This document shows, piece after piece, positions 21,145 through 31,488 of a stretch of 64,000 nt of DNA. The stretch lies in assembly GCF_024137025.1 (NCBI RefSeq), contig NZ_JAMYJR010000013.1:1-64000 (forward strand). The letters run 5' to 3'. Positions within the stretch are counted from its first letter, which is position 1, and each line of letters opens with the position of its first letter. This DNA comes from Paractinoplanes aksuensis. GTDB taxonomy: Bacteria; Actinomycetota; Actinomycetes; Mycobacteriales; Micromonosporaceae. The position numbers and the translations under genes were made by a program. The notes beneath the pieces are model-generated. The model did no database searches. It was not told where the DNA came from and was given only the letters and a program-made list of their open reading frames with translations.

Positions 21145-22044
21145 ATGAGGCCCCGCACTTACCGACGACGGAACGACGGCAGCGGCAACCGGCGCAAGAC
21201 GATCGGCGCGGTGGTGGTCGCGGGCGTCGTGGTCGCCATGGGTGTGACCGGGCTCCAGCTGGCCTCGGCGTCCACCGACCCCAAGGCCGTGAACCTGGTC
21301 AGCGTGGACGGTCAGCAGTTCGACGTCTCGAAGTGTGAAGACGTGCAGGTCAACGCCGGCGCCGTGGTCTGTGACGGCGAGCCGCTGGCTCCGGTCGAGG
21401 AGCAGGCGCCCGGCGACGCGGCGGCGGCTTCGGCGGCGGCGCTCGAGACGGCGTGCGACACGTTCGCGGCTGATGTGGCGGCGGCCGCGGGTGGCGGCGA
21501 GGACGCGGGCGACGAGGCGGGCGAGGAAGCCGCGCCCGGGTCGCCGGCGGCCAAGGCCGAGAACAAGGCGCAGGCGAAGAAGTGGGCCAAGGTCCTGAAG
21601 GCGCGGGCGGCGGCCAAGGGCGAGAAGGCGGCCGGCGGAGCCAAGGCCGGCGGCGAGAAGGCGGGCGAAGAAGCGGGCGCGGGCGAAGAGGCGGGCGCGG
21701 GCGAGGAAGCCGGTGCTGGCGAAGAGGCCGGCGCGGGCGAAGAAGCGGGTGCCGGCGAGGACGCGGGTGCTGCGGCTGACGCGGCGGCCAAGGCGGTCAC
21801 CTCCGCGCAGCAGAGCCTGCTGCAGGCCTGCCTGACGCTCGCCGACGCCAAGGCCGCGGCCGGCATCGGTGGCGAGGACGCGGGCCAGGGCGAGGACGCG
21901 GGCGCCGGTGAGGAAGCCGGTCAGGGCGAGGACGCCGGCGCGGGTGAAGAGGCCGGCGCGGGCGAGGAAGCCGGTGCCGGTGACGAGGCGGGTGCCGAGG
22001 ACGGCGCCGCCGACGAGGGCGCAGCTCCGGCCGCCAAGAAGTAA
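21145..22044 (+). CDS. Secreted acidic EAGAGE-repeat protein
   Basis: 299 residues. A basic N-terminus (RPRTYRRRNDG) and hydrophobic stretch (TIGAVVVAGVVVAMGVTGLQ) form a signal peptide or membrane anchor. The mature part has Cys residues near 60, 73 and 110 and one near 235, and two low-complexity blocks of (E/D)AGAGEEAGAG units separated by a helical Ala-rich segment. ATG 21145 follows ACGAGGAG. A strong terminator follows, so it is probably monocistronic. Family not recognised; a wall-associated spacer protein is possible. Confidence 0.7.
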   Translation: MRPRTYRRRNDGSGNRRKTIGAVVVAGVVVAMGVTGLQLASASTDPKAVNLVSVDGQQFDVSKCEDVQVNAGAVVCDGEPLAPVEEQAPGDAAAASAAALETACDTFAADVAAAAGGGEDAGDEAGEEAAPGSPAAKAENKAQAKKWAKVLKARAAAKGEKAAGGAKAGGEKAGEEAGAGEEAGAGEEAGAGEEAGAGEEAGAGEDAGAAADAAAKAVTSAQQSLLQACLTLADAKAAAGIGGEDAGQGEDAGAGEEAGQGEDAGAGEEAGAGEEAGAGDEAGAEDGAADEGAAPAAKK

Positions 22045-22058
22045 GCAGGGGGCGTACG

Positions 22059-22104
22059 GCGGCGGTGTGGGGTCCATCCCGGCCCACACCGCCGCTTCCT
22101 TTTG
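22059..22104 (+). terminator. Intrinsic terminator
   Basis: GCGGCGGTGTGGG (22059-22071) pairs perfectly with CCCACACCGCCGC (22083-22095). TTCCTTTT follows. A 13-bp stem with an 11-base loop makes this a strong terminator of the gene ending at 22044. Confidence 0.9.
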
Positions 22105-22239
22105 CCCGGTGGTCTTCGCGCTGGCCCGGCGACGCCGGACGAGCTTCACCGTCTGATTCCACGACCCGTGTACGGCTGGTCGCTTTCCGCGCGGCCAGCC
22201 GTTCTGCTTTCATCGATGTCGACCATTCGCGAGCAATTC

Positions 22240-22255
22240 TGAGACGGCCGTCTCA
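22240..22255. promoter_or_regulatory. 16-bp perfect palindrome, operator candidate
   Basis: TGAGACGGCCGTCTCA reads the same on both strands. It lies 143 bases upstream of the cutinase start in the 354-base gap behind the previous terminator, in a locally AT-richer stretch. This fits a dimeric repressor site, but the regulator is unknown. Confidence 0.45.
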
Positions 22256-22398
22256 AGGCGCTGAGCTGCACATATGCAATTTGATCAATGCGCTTGGAAT
22301 TCTTCGTCATGAGTACCCGATCCGGCTCCCGAACCCCCGCCGTACTGGCCTGTAGCAAGCGGCCGATGGTCGATTGCGGGGATGAAGGAGGGCTAGAA

Positions 22399-23211
22399 AT
22401 GGCGAAAAGGCGTGTGGGGGCCGGGAAGGGCAGGCGGTTCCTGACGATCGGGATCTGCGCCGCCGTGGTGGCGGCGGGCGCGGTGGTGACGCCGCAGGCT
22501 TTCGCGGGCACGGCCGGTGGTTCGGCCGCGAGCGCCGGAAGCGGCTCGTTCTTCGAGCGGCTCCGCGCCCGATTCAACCAGGGCGGCAACGTAGGCGGCG
22601 GCAACGCAGGCGGGAACGCGGGCAGCGGGAACGCCGGTGGCGGTCAGAACGGCGCTGGCTGTTCCGATGTGGAGCTGGTCTTCGCCCGCGGCACCGGGGA
22701 ACCGCAAGGACTGGGCATTCTGGGGCGCCCGCTGGAGCAGGCGCTGGCCGACGAACTTCCCAACCAGACGGTCGACTCGTTCGCCGTCGTCTATGCGGCG
22801 GCCAGCAACCAGCGGAGCGCGGGACCCGGCGCCACCAACATGACCCAGCACATCCAGCAGGTAGCCCAGAGCTGCCCGGAGACCCAGTTCGTGATCGGCG
22901 GCTACTCGCAGGGCGCGACTGTCACCGACATCGCGCTCGGGATCCAGGGCGTCGGCACTCAGGGGCAGGCCATCCCGGCCGACCTGCGGGACCGGGTGGC
23001 GGCCGTTGTCGTGTTCGGCAACCCGCTCGGCATCCGGCGGCAGACGATCGCCCGGGCCGCACCCGAGTTCGCCGACCGCGCCGTCGAGTTCTGCGCCAAC
23101 GGCGACCCGGTCTGCGGCGGCGGCAACAACTTCGCGGCCCATCTCTCGTACGCCCGCAACGGCGACGTGGCCGACGGCGCGGCCTTCGCCGCGGGCAAGA
23201 TCGGCGGCTGA
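22399..23211 (+). CDS. Secreted cutinase-family serine esterase
   Basis: 270 residues. The signal peptide (FLTIGICAAVVAAGAVV, cleavage near AFAG) is followed by a Gly/Asn-rich linker (GGNAGGNAGSGNAGG). The cutinase domain starts CSDVELVFARGTGEP and has the nucleophile motif GGYSQGA, then GDPVCGGG with the catalytic Asp and a C-terminal HLSYARNG supplying the His. It hydrolyses ester bonds in cutin, lipids or short esters outside the cell. ATG 22399 follows AAGGAGGG. Confidence 0.92.
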   Translation: MAKRRVGAGKGRRFLTIGICAAVVAAGAVVTPQAFAGTAGGSAASAGSGSFFERLRARFNQGGNVGGGNAGGNAGSGNAGGGQNGAGCSDVELVFARGTGEPQGLGILGRPLEQALADELPNQTVDSFAVVYAAASNQRSAGPGATNMTQHIQQVAQSCPETQFVIGGYSQGATVTDIALGIQGVGTQGQAIPADLRDRVAAVVVFGNPLGIRRQTIARAAPEFADRAVEFCANGDPVCGGGNNFAAHLSYARNGDVADGAAFAAGKIGG

Positions 23212-23216
23212 GAGCC

Positions 23217-23264
23217 GGCGGGCGGTCCGGTCACCCTCGGAAGTGATCGGCCCGCCCGCCTTTC
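23217..23264. terminator. Terminator between convergent genes
   Basis: GGCGGGC on the left arm (about 23218-23224) pairs with GCCCGCC (about 23250-23260), followed by TTTC. It lies between the cutinase stop and the convergent methyltransferase gene and may serve the cutinase gene. Confidence 0.65.
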
Positions 23265-24225
23265 AGGCCGGCGGGCGGCGCAGCAGCGCGACCGGCCCGA
23301 GGTCGGTGACTACCGAGCGGACCAGCTCGAAGCCGGCGGCCGTGATCTCGGTGACCAGGTCGTCCAGCGGCCGCGCGAACGCCAGCTGCTGCGCCCCGGC
23401 CACCAGCTGACGCAGTGTGAAGGCCGGCCGCACCTCGTCGGGCACCGCGTCGAGCTGCTGCACCAGCAGGAACCCGCCGGGCCGCAGGCTGCGCCGGATC
23501 ATCGCCAGCGTCGCCGCCCGCACCGGCTCCGGGAAGAACGGCTGGGCCCAGAACACCGCGTCGTACTCGCCCGGGGCGTCGAACTCCCGAGCATCCATCA
23601 CCCGGACGTCGATCCGGTCGCTGACGCCGAGTTCCGCCGCCCGAGCCGCCGCCACCTCAGCCACTGAAGGAACCAGCTCGATGGTCGTGGCCCGCATCCG
23701 CGGCAGCACGGTGGCCGCGCTCAGCACGAAGCCGCTGACCCCGCTGCCCACGTCGAGCAGCCGGCCGTCGGTCATCGCCTCCCACATCTCCGGGGTCGAC
23801 TCGAACAGCTTCGCGACCAGTCCGCCCGCTCCGGGCGCCGAGGGCCGCAGCGCGTTGGCCTTCGCGACGACCAGTGCGTCCGCGGGAGTCAAAGGCGCTT
23901 CCCCCGTACGTACGGCCGAGTCCACCAGCCGCGCGCCGAGCACCGCCTCCTCGATCTGGGCGGCGAAGTCGACGAGCCCGCCCAGCGCCCCGGCCATGTC
24001 GTCGGTGAGCCGGAACCGCTCGCCGGCCCGCTCGACCACTCCGTGTGCGACCAGCGCCGCCAGCACGTCGCCGGCCACCCGGGCGGGCAGGCCCGAGAAC
24101 TGCTCGAATTCCTGTGGGGTGCGCGCCTCGGCGAGGTAGGTCGTGTAACCCCGCTGCTGCGCGGCGTTCACCAGGGCGAGGGCTTGTGCCCCGTGCGCCC
24201 AGTTCGCCAGCGATTCGGTCACCAT
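23263..24225 (-). CDS. SAM-dependent class I methyltransferase
   Basis: 320 residues. The N-terminal 100 residues form a winged-helix/dimerisation-type domain (PARVAGDVLAALVAHGVVER). The methyltransferase domain has motif I LLDVGSGVSGFVLSA, then IELVPSVAEVA and FWAQPFFPEP, and RRSLRPGGFLLVQQ. The architecture resembles O-methyltransferases of secondary metabolism, but no biosynthetic cluster is adjacent. It starts at ATG 24225, divergent from the next gene. Confidence 0.82.
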   Translation of the reverse strand: MVTESLANWAHGAQALALVNAAQQRGYTTYLAEARTPQEFEQFSGLPARVAGDVLAALVAHGVVERAGERFRLTDDMAGALGGLVDFAAQIEEAVLGARLVDSAVRTGEAPLTPADALVVAKANALRPSAPGAGGLVAKLFESTPEMWEAMTDGRLLDVGSGVSGFVLSAATVLPRMRATTIELVPSVAEVAAARAAELGVSDRIDVRVMDAREFDAPGEYDAVFWAQPFFPEPVRAATLAMIRRSLRPGGFLLVQQLDAVPDEVRPAFTLRQLVAGAQQLAFARPLDDLVTEITAAGFELVRSVVTDLGPVALLRRPPA

Positions 24226-24281
24226 GTCGGCATGATCGCAGGAGGACAGTGTGGAACGAGTGACCTACCTTGACCGGTGTG

Positions 24282-25019
24282 ATGGTCGTCGCGACTGTGG
24301 CATTCTGCATCGGGGCCCTCCTGATCGGCGGGGCCGGCATCTTTCTCCTGCTCAATCTGGGTGAGCATCGGGCCCTGCGGACGCTGCGCCGGGTCGTGCC
24401 GGGGCCGGCTCGGCCGGGTCGGGTCGCGCTCGAGGGGCGTACGGAATACGGGCCCTCGGGCCGCCAGGCCGCGCCGGTCACCGGTGAGGACTGCGTCTGG
24501 TTCCACGTCCGCCTGATCCGTGAGCCGTCCCGGCAGTACTCCGGCAGCGACGCCCCCGACCACGACGTCCTGTTCGACTACTCGTCGCCGGGCGGGTTCG
24601 CGCTGGCCGACCCCGGCGGCCGGATCCCGGTCGACCCGGCGATCCTCGACCATCCGTACCCGATGGAAGCGGGTGTGGCCGTGAAGACGACGATCGTGCA
24701 CAAGCGGAAGGCGCCACGGCCGCTGCCACCGGTGGTTTCCCGCGAGATCATCGACGACTTGCGCAAGAGCGAGAGACTCACGCTGACCGAAAGCCGGGTG
24801 CTGCGCGGAGTCCCGGTTTTCGCGCTGGGCCGCCTTTCCGGCGGGGTGCTGAAGCAGAGCCGCGCCGGCCTCACAGTGTTCACCACGGACACGCGCGAGC
24901 AGGTGATCGCCACCCGCAAGGACGGCATCTCGGTCAGCAACCGGGTGATGGTCGTCTTCGTCCTGGCCGGGCTGGCGCTGGCCGGCGGGGGCGCGGGCTA
25001 CCTGAACACGCTGGGGTGA
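24282..25019 (+). CDS. GIDE-domain-like membrane protein
   Basis: About 245 residues. One membrane helix at the N-terminus and one at the C-terminus (VMVVFVLAGLALAGGGAGYL) flank a soluble domain with VTGEDCVWFHVRLIRE and a late ESRVLRGVPVFALGRLSGG. This matches the bacterial GIDE domain related to mitochondrial E3 ligase MUL1, here without a RING. Function in bacteria is unknown. The start is uncertain: ATG 24282 is chosen; GTG 24279 and TTG 24270 are in frame. Confidence 0.7.
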   Translation: MVVATVAFCIGALLIGGAGIFLLLNLGEHRALRTLRRVVPGPARPGRVALEGRTEYGPSGRQAAPVTGEDCVWFHVRLIREPSRQYSGSDAPDHDVLFDYSSPGGFALADPGGRIPVDPAILDHPYPMEAGVAVKTTIVHKRKAPRPLPPVVSREIIDDLRKSERLTLTESRVLRGVPVFALGRLSGGVLKQSRAGLTVFTTDTREQVIATRKDGISVSNRVMVVFVLAGLALAGGGAGYLNTLG

Positions 25020-25049
25020 CGGCTCGCGCCGCCACCCCCGTCGTACGTA

Positions 25050-26609
<1,560 letters not shown>

Positions 26610-26618
26610 TCATCCCAA

Positions 26619-27296
26619 TCAATACATATCAGCGTTCTGCCGAAACGGGCCGTGCAGAGCCGCCCATTGCAGCAGCATCACCGTCTTGGCGTCGGCGATG
26701 CGGCCGTCGGTGGTCTGCCGCAGGGCCTCGTCGAAGTCGAGCTCGACGGCCTCGATGTCCTCACCCTCCTCGGCCACACCGCCGCCGGGGCCGGTGCGGT
26801 CGGCCGCCGTGTAGGGCGCGGCGTAGAAGTGCAGACGTTCGGTGACCGAACCGGGGCTCATCCAGACACCGAACACGTGCTGTAGTTCGCCGACCGTCAC
26901 CCCGAGTTCCTCGGCCGCCTCGCGCCGGATCGCGCGGGCCGGATCGTCGTCGTCGAGCAGCCCGGCCGCGGCCTCGACGAGCATGCCGTCGGGGTGCCCG
27001 TTCACATAGACCGGGTAGCGGAACTGCCGGGTCAGCAGCACCGTGCGCCGCTCCCGGTCGTACAGCAGGATCGTCGCGCCGTCGCCCCGGTCGTACGTCT
27101 CGCGCTGCTCGGTGGTCCAGCGGCCGTCGCGGTGGCGGTAGTCGAACGTCGTCCGCCGCAGCACGTGCCACGCGGTGGCCAGCAGCTCCACGTCGAGGAT
27201 CTTCACGTCGGGGTTGCCGGTGAGGTCGCGGCCGGCCTGGTCGAGCCCGGTGCGGCCGCGGTGGTCGGGCCGGTCGAGGCCTGGGGTTCCGTTCAT
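26619..27296 (-). CDS. Nudix hydrolase, NudK-like (GDP-mannose pyrophosphatase type)
   Basis: 225 residues. The Nudix box has RREAAEELGV, preceded by VEAAAGLLDDDDPARA and LTRQFRYPVYVNGH. FGVWMSPGSVTERLHFYAAPY follows as two joined short strands typical of NudK enzymes. It hydrolyses nucleoside diphosphate sugars. ATG 27296 is chosen; an upstream ATG at 27326 is in frame. The gene diverges from the DeoR-type regulator with 59 bases between them, suggesting shared control. Confidence 0.85.
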   Translation of the reverse strand: MNGTPGLDRPDHRGRTGLDQAGRDLTGNPDVKILDVELLATAWHVLRRTTFDYRHRDGRWTTEQRETYDRGDGATILLYDRERRTVLLTRQFRYPVYVNGHPDGMLVEAAAGLLDDDDPARAIRREAAEELGVTVGELQHVFGVWMSPGSVTERLHFYAAPYTAADRTGPGGGVAEEGEDIEAVELDFDEALRQTTDGRIADAKTVMLLQWAALHGPFRQNADMY

Positions 27297-27355
27297 GGTC
27301 GGGTACGCTAGCCGGGAAACGCGCAACAGTCGACAATAATGAGGAGAAACACGTA

Positions 27356-28111
27356 ATGCTGCCGGCCGAGCGCCGCGATCTGCTGCTGACCCGCCTGCAC
27401 GCGGACAGCAAGCTCGTGGCCAAAGACGTCGCGGCCGAACTCGGCCTGCCCGAGGACACCATCCGCCGCGACCTGCGCGAACTGGCCGCGGCGGGTCTCT
27501 GCCAGCGGGTGTACGGCGGAGCCCTGCCGGCCGCCCCGGCCGCGGCCGACTACCGGACCCGGACGGCGGTGGCCCCCGACAGCAAGAAGCGCGTCGCCGC
27601 CGCGGCCGCCGGCCTGATCCGCCCCGGCGCGACCGTGCTGCTCGACGGCGGCACCACGGCGCTGGCCGTCGTGGCCGCGCTCCCGGCCGACCTGGCGGCC
27701 ACGATCGTCACGCACAGCGTCACCGTGGCCGCCGCTCTGGTCGAACACCGCTCGGTCGACGTGCTGGTGCTCGGCGGCCGGCTGTTCAAGCACTCGGCGG
27801 TGACCTGCGGCGCGACCACGGCCGAGGCCGCGTCGGGCATCGCAGCCGACCTGTTCCTGCTCGGCGTGACCGGCGTGCACCACCGCGCCGGCCTGACGAC
27901 GGGCGACCCCGACGAGGCCGCGATGAAACGGACGCTCGCGTCGCGCGCCGCCGAGACGTACGTGCTGGCCTCGGCCGAAAAGATCGGCGCGGCCTCGCCG
28001 TACACAGTGCTGCCTTTCAGCGACATCGCCGGGATCATCACCGACGTGCCGGCGACCGACCCCGCCTTCGACGGCCTGCAGGTCCCCATCGTCGCTGCGC
28101 CTTATCGTTGA
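27356..28111 (+). CDS. DeoR/GlpR-family transcriptional regulator
   Basis: 251 residues. The N-terminal helix-turn-helix (RRDLLLTRLHADSKL, then EDTIRRDLRELAAAG) is followed by the sugar-phosphate-sensing DeoR C-terminal domain (LLDGGTTALAVVAAL, VLVLGGRLFKHS). Members repress sugar or nucleoside catabolic genes until a phosphorylated sugar binds. It lies divergent to the Nudix gene, a plausible target. The effector cannot be inferred. Confidence 0.88.
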   Translation: MLPAERRDLLLTRLHADSKLVAKDVAAELGLPEDTIRRDLRELAAAGLCQRVYGGALPAAPAAADYRTRTAVAPDSKKRVAAAAAGLIRPGATVLLDGGTTALAVVAALPADLAATIVTHSVTVAAALVEHRSVDVLVLGGRLFKHSAVTCGATTAEAASGIAADLFLLGVTGVHHRAGLTTGDPDEAAMKRTLASRAAETYVLASAEKIGAASPYTVLPFSDIAGIITDVPATDPAFDGLQVPIVAAPYR

Positions 28112-28115
28112 CTAC

Positions 28116-28538
28116 ATGAAGCAGTTCCGTCGTGACTCCGGGCCCGGCAACTCGCAGGGTGGTCTGGAGGTGCTGCGAGCCGAGGTCGACCGCCTGGGCG
28201 CGCTGATCAACGCGCCCACGGCCGACCTGGTCGCGTTCGAGCCGCGCGACGCCGCCCACCCCTACGTGCAGGTGGACGCCGACGGCACCTACCACTGGCT
28301 GGTGGTCGAGCGCGGCCAGGTGTTGCAAGACCGCACCACCACCTCGCGCGACGAGATTCTCTACTGGTCGTTCGACGCCACGACCTACGCCATGGCCGGG
28401 GTCTGGGCGACCCACCATCCCGTCGAGGAACAGGAATTCCGGGTCACCCTGTGGGAACGGCAGTTCGCCCTGCTGCGCGCCCTCGACCCGGAGTGGGAGC
28501 AGCGACGCCGTCGTGAACAGGCCGAACGGCTACCCTGA
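28116..28538 (+). CDS. Imm63-like immunity protein
   Basis: 140 residues. The central YHWLVVERGQ, then RDEILYWSFDATTYAMA, and the end VTLWERQFALLRALDPEWEQ fit the Imm63 family of polymorphic-toxin immunity proteins as I recall it. It is 4 bases behind the DeoR-type gene, with no toxin gene nearby, so it is an orphan or protects against toxins of other strains. The family assignment is from memory. Confidence 0.65.
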   Translation: MKQFRRDSGPGNSQGGLEVLRAEVDRLGALINAPTADLVAFEPRDAAHPYVQVDADGTYHWLVVERGQVLQDRTTTSRDEILYWSFDATTYAMAGVWATHHPVEEQEFRVTLWERQFALLRALDPEWEQRRRREQAERLP

Positions 28539-28587
28539 CGCCAGCCACGACCAGCTGGCCGAAGCTGCCCCGGCCCTGGCCCAGACG

Positions 28588-29553
28588 CTAGGCGTCGTCG
28601 TGCGGTAGGGCCTTGCCGAAGCGTTCGGCCACGGTGGCCACGGCCGCCCGCAGCTCGGGGCCGCCCTCGACGGTGAAGTCGATGGGGACGGTGGCCAGCC
28701 ACTCCTGGGCGTACATGCGGGGGTTGGCCGTGGTGCCGGTCAGCACGCAGCGCTCGCCGTCGGCCTCGAGGGTGCCCATGGGCGAGCGGATCCACGGCTC
28801 GACCTGCTCCAGCGGCGCGTGGAAGAGCACCCGGGTGGTGTATTTCCAGCCCACGCCGAGGTTGCGGTCGAGCGCGGCCACCGGGTCGAGGTCGTCGGGC
28901 GGCACGAACGACTGCGGCAGGCGCTGCACGGCGTGAATGCGATCGATCCGGTACGTACGGATGGCGTCCGCCCGATGCGAGTGACACAGCAGGTACCAGC
29001 GGCCGAACCGCACCACCACCGCCCACGGGTCGACCTCGGCGTCCCACTCGTCGCCGCCCTCGTTGCGATACGTGACCAGCACCCGCCGCCGGTCGGCCAC
29101 GGCCGCCACCAGCGCGCTGGTCCGGGCCGGATCGGCGCGCGCGGCCCGGCGGTCGGGGGCGGCCGAGGCGTACGTCCGTAGTGCCGCCGCCTGTCGGCCG
29201 ATGCCCTCGGGCAGGGCCCGGATGACCTTGCTGAGCGCCGCCCCGACCAGATCGTCGGCGTCCATCGCGGCCGGCTGCCCGTCGAGCACGGCCATGACCA
29301 GCCCGAGCGCCTGCTCCTCGGTGAACACGACCGGGGGCAGGCGGGTGCCGCGGCCCAGCCGGTAACCCCCGTACGGCCCGCGGACGGCCTCGACCGGGAT
29401 GCCGGCCTCGCGCAGGATCTCGACGTAGCGGCGGGCGGCCCGCTCGGTGACGCCGAGCTGCTCGGCCAGCTGGGCCGCGGTGGTGCCCGGGCGGGCCTGG
29501 AGGATCTCGAGCGTGCGCAGCGCCCGCGCGGTGGGACTGAGACCGGTCGGCAC
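28588..29553 (-). CDS. HTH-WYL transcriptional regulator
   Basis: 321 residues. An N-terminal HTH (RALRTLEILQARPGTTAAQL, then VTERAARRYVEILREAGIPV shortened) is followed by a WYL domain with VVVRFGRWYLLCHSHR and RTYRIDRI, and a WCX-like C-terminal region. WYL proteins bind nucleic acid or nucleotide ligands and often control stress or defence genes. Start GTG 29553. It diverges from the alpha/beta hydrolase gene, a likely target. Confidence 0.88.
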   Translation of the reverse strand: MPTGLSPTARALRTLEILQARPGTTAAQLAEQLGVTERAARRYVEILREAGIPVEAVRGPYGGYRLGRGTRLPPVVFTEEQALGLVMAVLDGQPAAMDADDLVGAALSKVIRALPEGIGRQAAALRTYASAAPDRRAARADPARTSALVAAVADRRRVLVTYRNEGGDEWDAEVDPWAVVVRFGRWYLLCHSHRADAIRTYRIDRIHAVQRLPQSFVPPDDLDPVAALDRNLGVGWKYTTRVLFHAPLEQVEPWIRSPMGTLEADGERCVLTGTTANPRMYAQEWLATVPIDFTVEGGPELRAAVATVAERFGKALPHDDA

Positions 29554-29607
29554 ATCCGTGACCGTACCGGAAGCGGAACGTCCGGAATGGGTCCTAGGTT
29601 GGCTCTC

Positions 29608-30267
29608 ATGACTGCAGAACAGATCGTGCTCGTGGGTGGCCTGTGGCTCGACGCCTCGGCCTGGGACGATGTGGTGTCCGAACTGGAGACGGCCGTGGCC
29701 GTGTCGCTGCCCGTGCAGCCCGGCGCGACGCTGGACGACCAGGTGGAGGCCGTCCTGGCCGCCGTCGACGCCGCGCCCGGAAAATCGGTCGTCGTCGGCC
29801 ATTCCGCCGCGTGCTCGCTGGCCTGGATCGTGGCCGACCAGCGCCCCGGCAAGGTGGCCAAAGTCGTGCTGATCGGCGGCTTCCCGAACGCCGACGGCTC
29901 GGAGTACGCGAGCTTCTTCCCGATCGTCGACGGCACGATGCCCTTCCCGGGCTGGGACCCCTTCGAGGGCCCCGACGCCGACGACCTCACCCCCGAGGCC
30001 CGCAAGGCCTTCGAGGCGGCGGCGGTCACTGTTCCCGAGGGGGTCGCGAAGGGGGTGGTCCGGCTGAACGACGAGCGCCGGTACGACGTACCCGTGACCC
30101 TGATCTGCCCGGAGTTCACCCCGGACCAGGCCCGCGAGTGGATCGCCGCCGGTGATCTGCCCGAACTGGCCAAGGTCAAGCACCTGGAGCTGATCGACAT
30201 CGACTCCGGCCACTGGCCCATGCTGACCCGCCCGACCGAGCTGGCCGCTCTTCTGTCATCGCGGTGA
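29608..30267 (+). CDS. Alpha/beta hydrolase
   Basis: 219 residues. The N-terminal strand IVLVGGLWLDASAWDDV and the nucleophile elbow VVGHSAACSLAW identify a small alpha/beta-hydrolase. The late DIDSGHWPMLTRP carries the catalytic His. The substrate is unknown. ATG 29608; the gene diverges from the WYL regulator with 54 bases between start codons. Confidence 0.88.
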   Translation: MTAEQIVLVGGLWLDASAWDDVVSELETAVAVSLPVQPGATLDDQVEAVLAAVDAAPGKSVVVGHSAACSLAWIVADQRPGKVAKVVLIGGFPNADGSEYASFFPIVDGTMPFPGWDPFEGPDADDLTPEARKAFEAAAVTVPEGVAKGVVRLNDERRYDVPVTLICPEFTPDQAREWIAAGDLPELAKVKHLELIDIDSGHWPMLTRPTELAALLSSR

Positions 30268-30372
30268 AAAGGACAAAGCGTCCATAACGCGAGGTAGTCT
30301 TCGGCGGGGCGGCCGGGAACGGCGGCCGCCGGGGATCGTCACTCAGCGTTGAGAAAGGACGGTGTCGGCTCG

Positions 30373-31488
30373 ATGAAGGTCGGCATTCCCAGCGAGGTCA
30401 AGAACAACGAGTTCCGGGTGGCCATCACGCCCGCGGGGGTCTACGAATTCCGGCGCAACGGCCACCAGGTGGTCGTCCAGGCCGGGGCGGGCTCCGGGTC
30501 GTCCATCACCGACGGTGACTACATCGCGGCCGGCGCGACGATCCTGGACACGGCCGACGAGGTATGGGGCGAGGCCGAACTCGTCCTCAAGGTCAAGGAA
30601 CCGATCGCCGAGGAGTACCCGCGCATGCGGCCCGGCCAGGTGCTGTTCACGTATCTGCACCTGGCCGCGTCCAAGGAGTGCACCGACGCGCTGGTCGACC
30701 GCAAGGTCACCGGCATCGCCTACGAGACGGTCGAGCTGCCCGACCGGTCGCTGCCCCTGCTGGCGCCCATGAGCGAGGTCGCGGGCCGGCTGGCGCCGCA
30801 GGTCGGGGCGTACCACCTGATGCGGTCCGGCGGTGGCCGCGGCGTCCTGATGGGTGGCGTGCCCGGCGTGTACGCGGCCAAGGTCGTGGTCATCGGGGCC
30901 GGCGTCAGCGGCATGAACGCGGCCGCCATCGCGCTCGGCATGCAGGCCGAGATCCTGGTGCTCGACCGCAACATCGCCCGGCTGCGCGCGGCCGACGCCG
31001 ACTATCGCGGCCACCTGCAGACGGTCGCCTCCAACGCGTACGAGATCGAGAAGGCCGTGCTCGACGCCGACCTGGTCATCGGGGCCGTGCTGATCCCCGG
31101 GGCCAAGGCCCCCAATCTGGTCTCGAACGAGCTCGTGGCGCGCATGAAGCCGGGCAGCGTGCTCGTCGACATCTCGATCGACCAGGGCGGCTGCTTCGAG
31201 GACTCGCGGCCCACGACCCACGCCGACCCGGTCTATCAGGTGCACCAGTCGCTGTTCTACTGCGTGGCCAACATGCCGGGCGCGGTGCCCCACACCAGCA
31301 CCTACGCACTGACCAACGTCACCCTGCCGTACGCTCTGGAACTGGCCAATCTCGGCTGGCGGGACGCCCTGCGAGCCGATCACGCGCTCGCCCTGGGCCT
31401 CAACACCCACGACGGGCACGTCACCTACGGACCGGTCGCGGAGGCGCACGGCATGTCAGCAGTGGATCTCGCCGAGGTGCTCAACTGA
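30373..31488 (+). CDS. ald: Alanine dehydrogenase
   Basis: 371 residues, full length for the family. The N-terminus [17 protein letters not shown], the catalytic region around FTYLHLAAS, and the NAD-binding [10 protein letters not shown] fold are diagnostic. It interconverts L-alanine and pyruvate plus ammonia with NAD+. GAAAGGA lies upstream. The last four bases, CTGA, appear to overlap the xerD start. Confidence 0.95.
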   Translation: MKVGIPSEVKNNEFRVAITPAGVYEFRRNGHQVVVQAGAGSGSSITDGDYIAAGATILDTADEVWGEAELVLKVKEPIAEEYPRMRPGQVLFTYLHLAASKECTDALVDRKVTGIAYETVELPDRSLPLLAPMSEVAGRLAPQVGAYHLMRSGGGRGVLMGGVPGVYAAKVVVIGAGVSGMNAAAIALGMQAEILVLDRNIARLRAADADYRGHLQTVASNAYEIEKAVLDADLVIGAVLIPGAKAPNLVSNELVARMKPGSVLVDISIDQGGCFEDSRPTTHADPVYQVHQSLFYCVANMPGAVPHTSTYALTNVTLPYALELANLGWRDALRADHALALGLNTHDGHVTYGPVAEAHGMSAVDLAEVLN

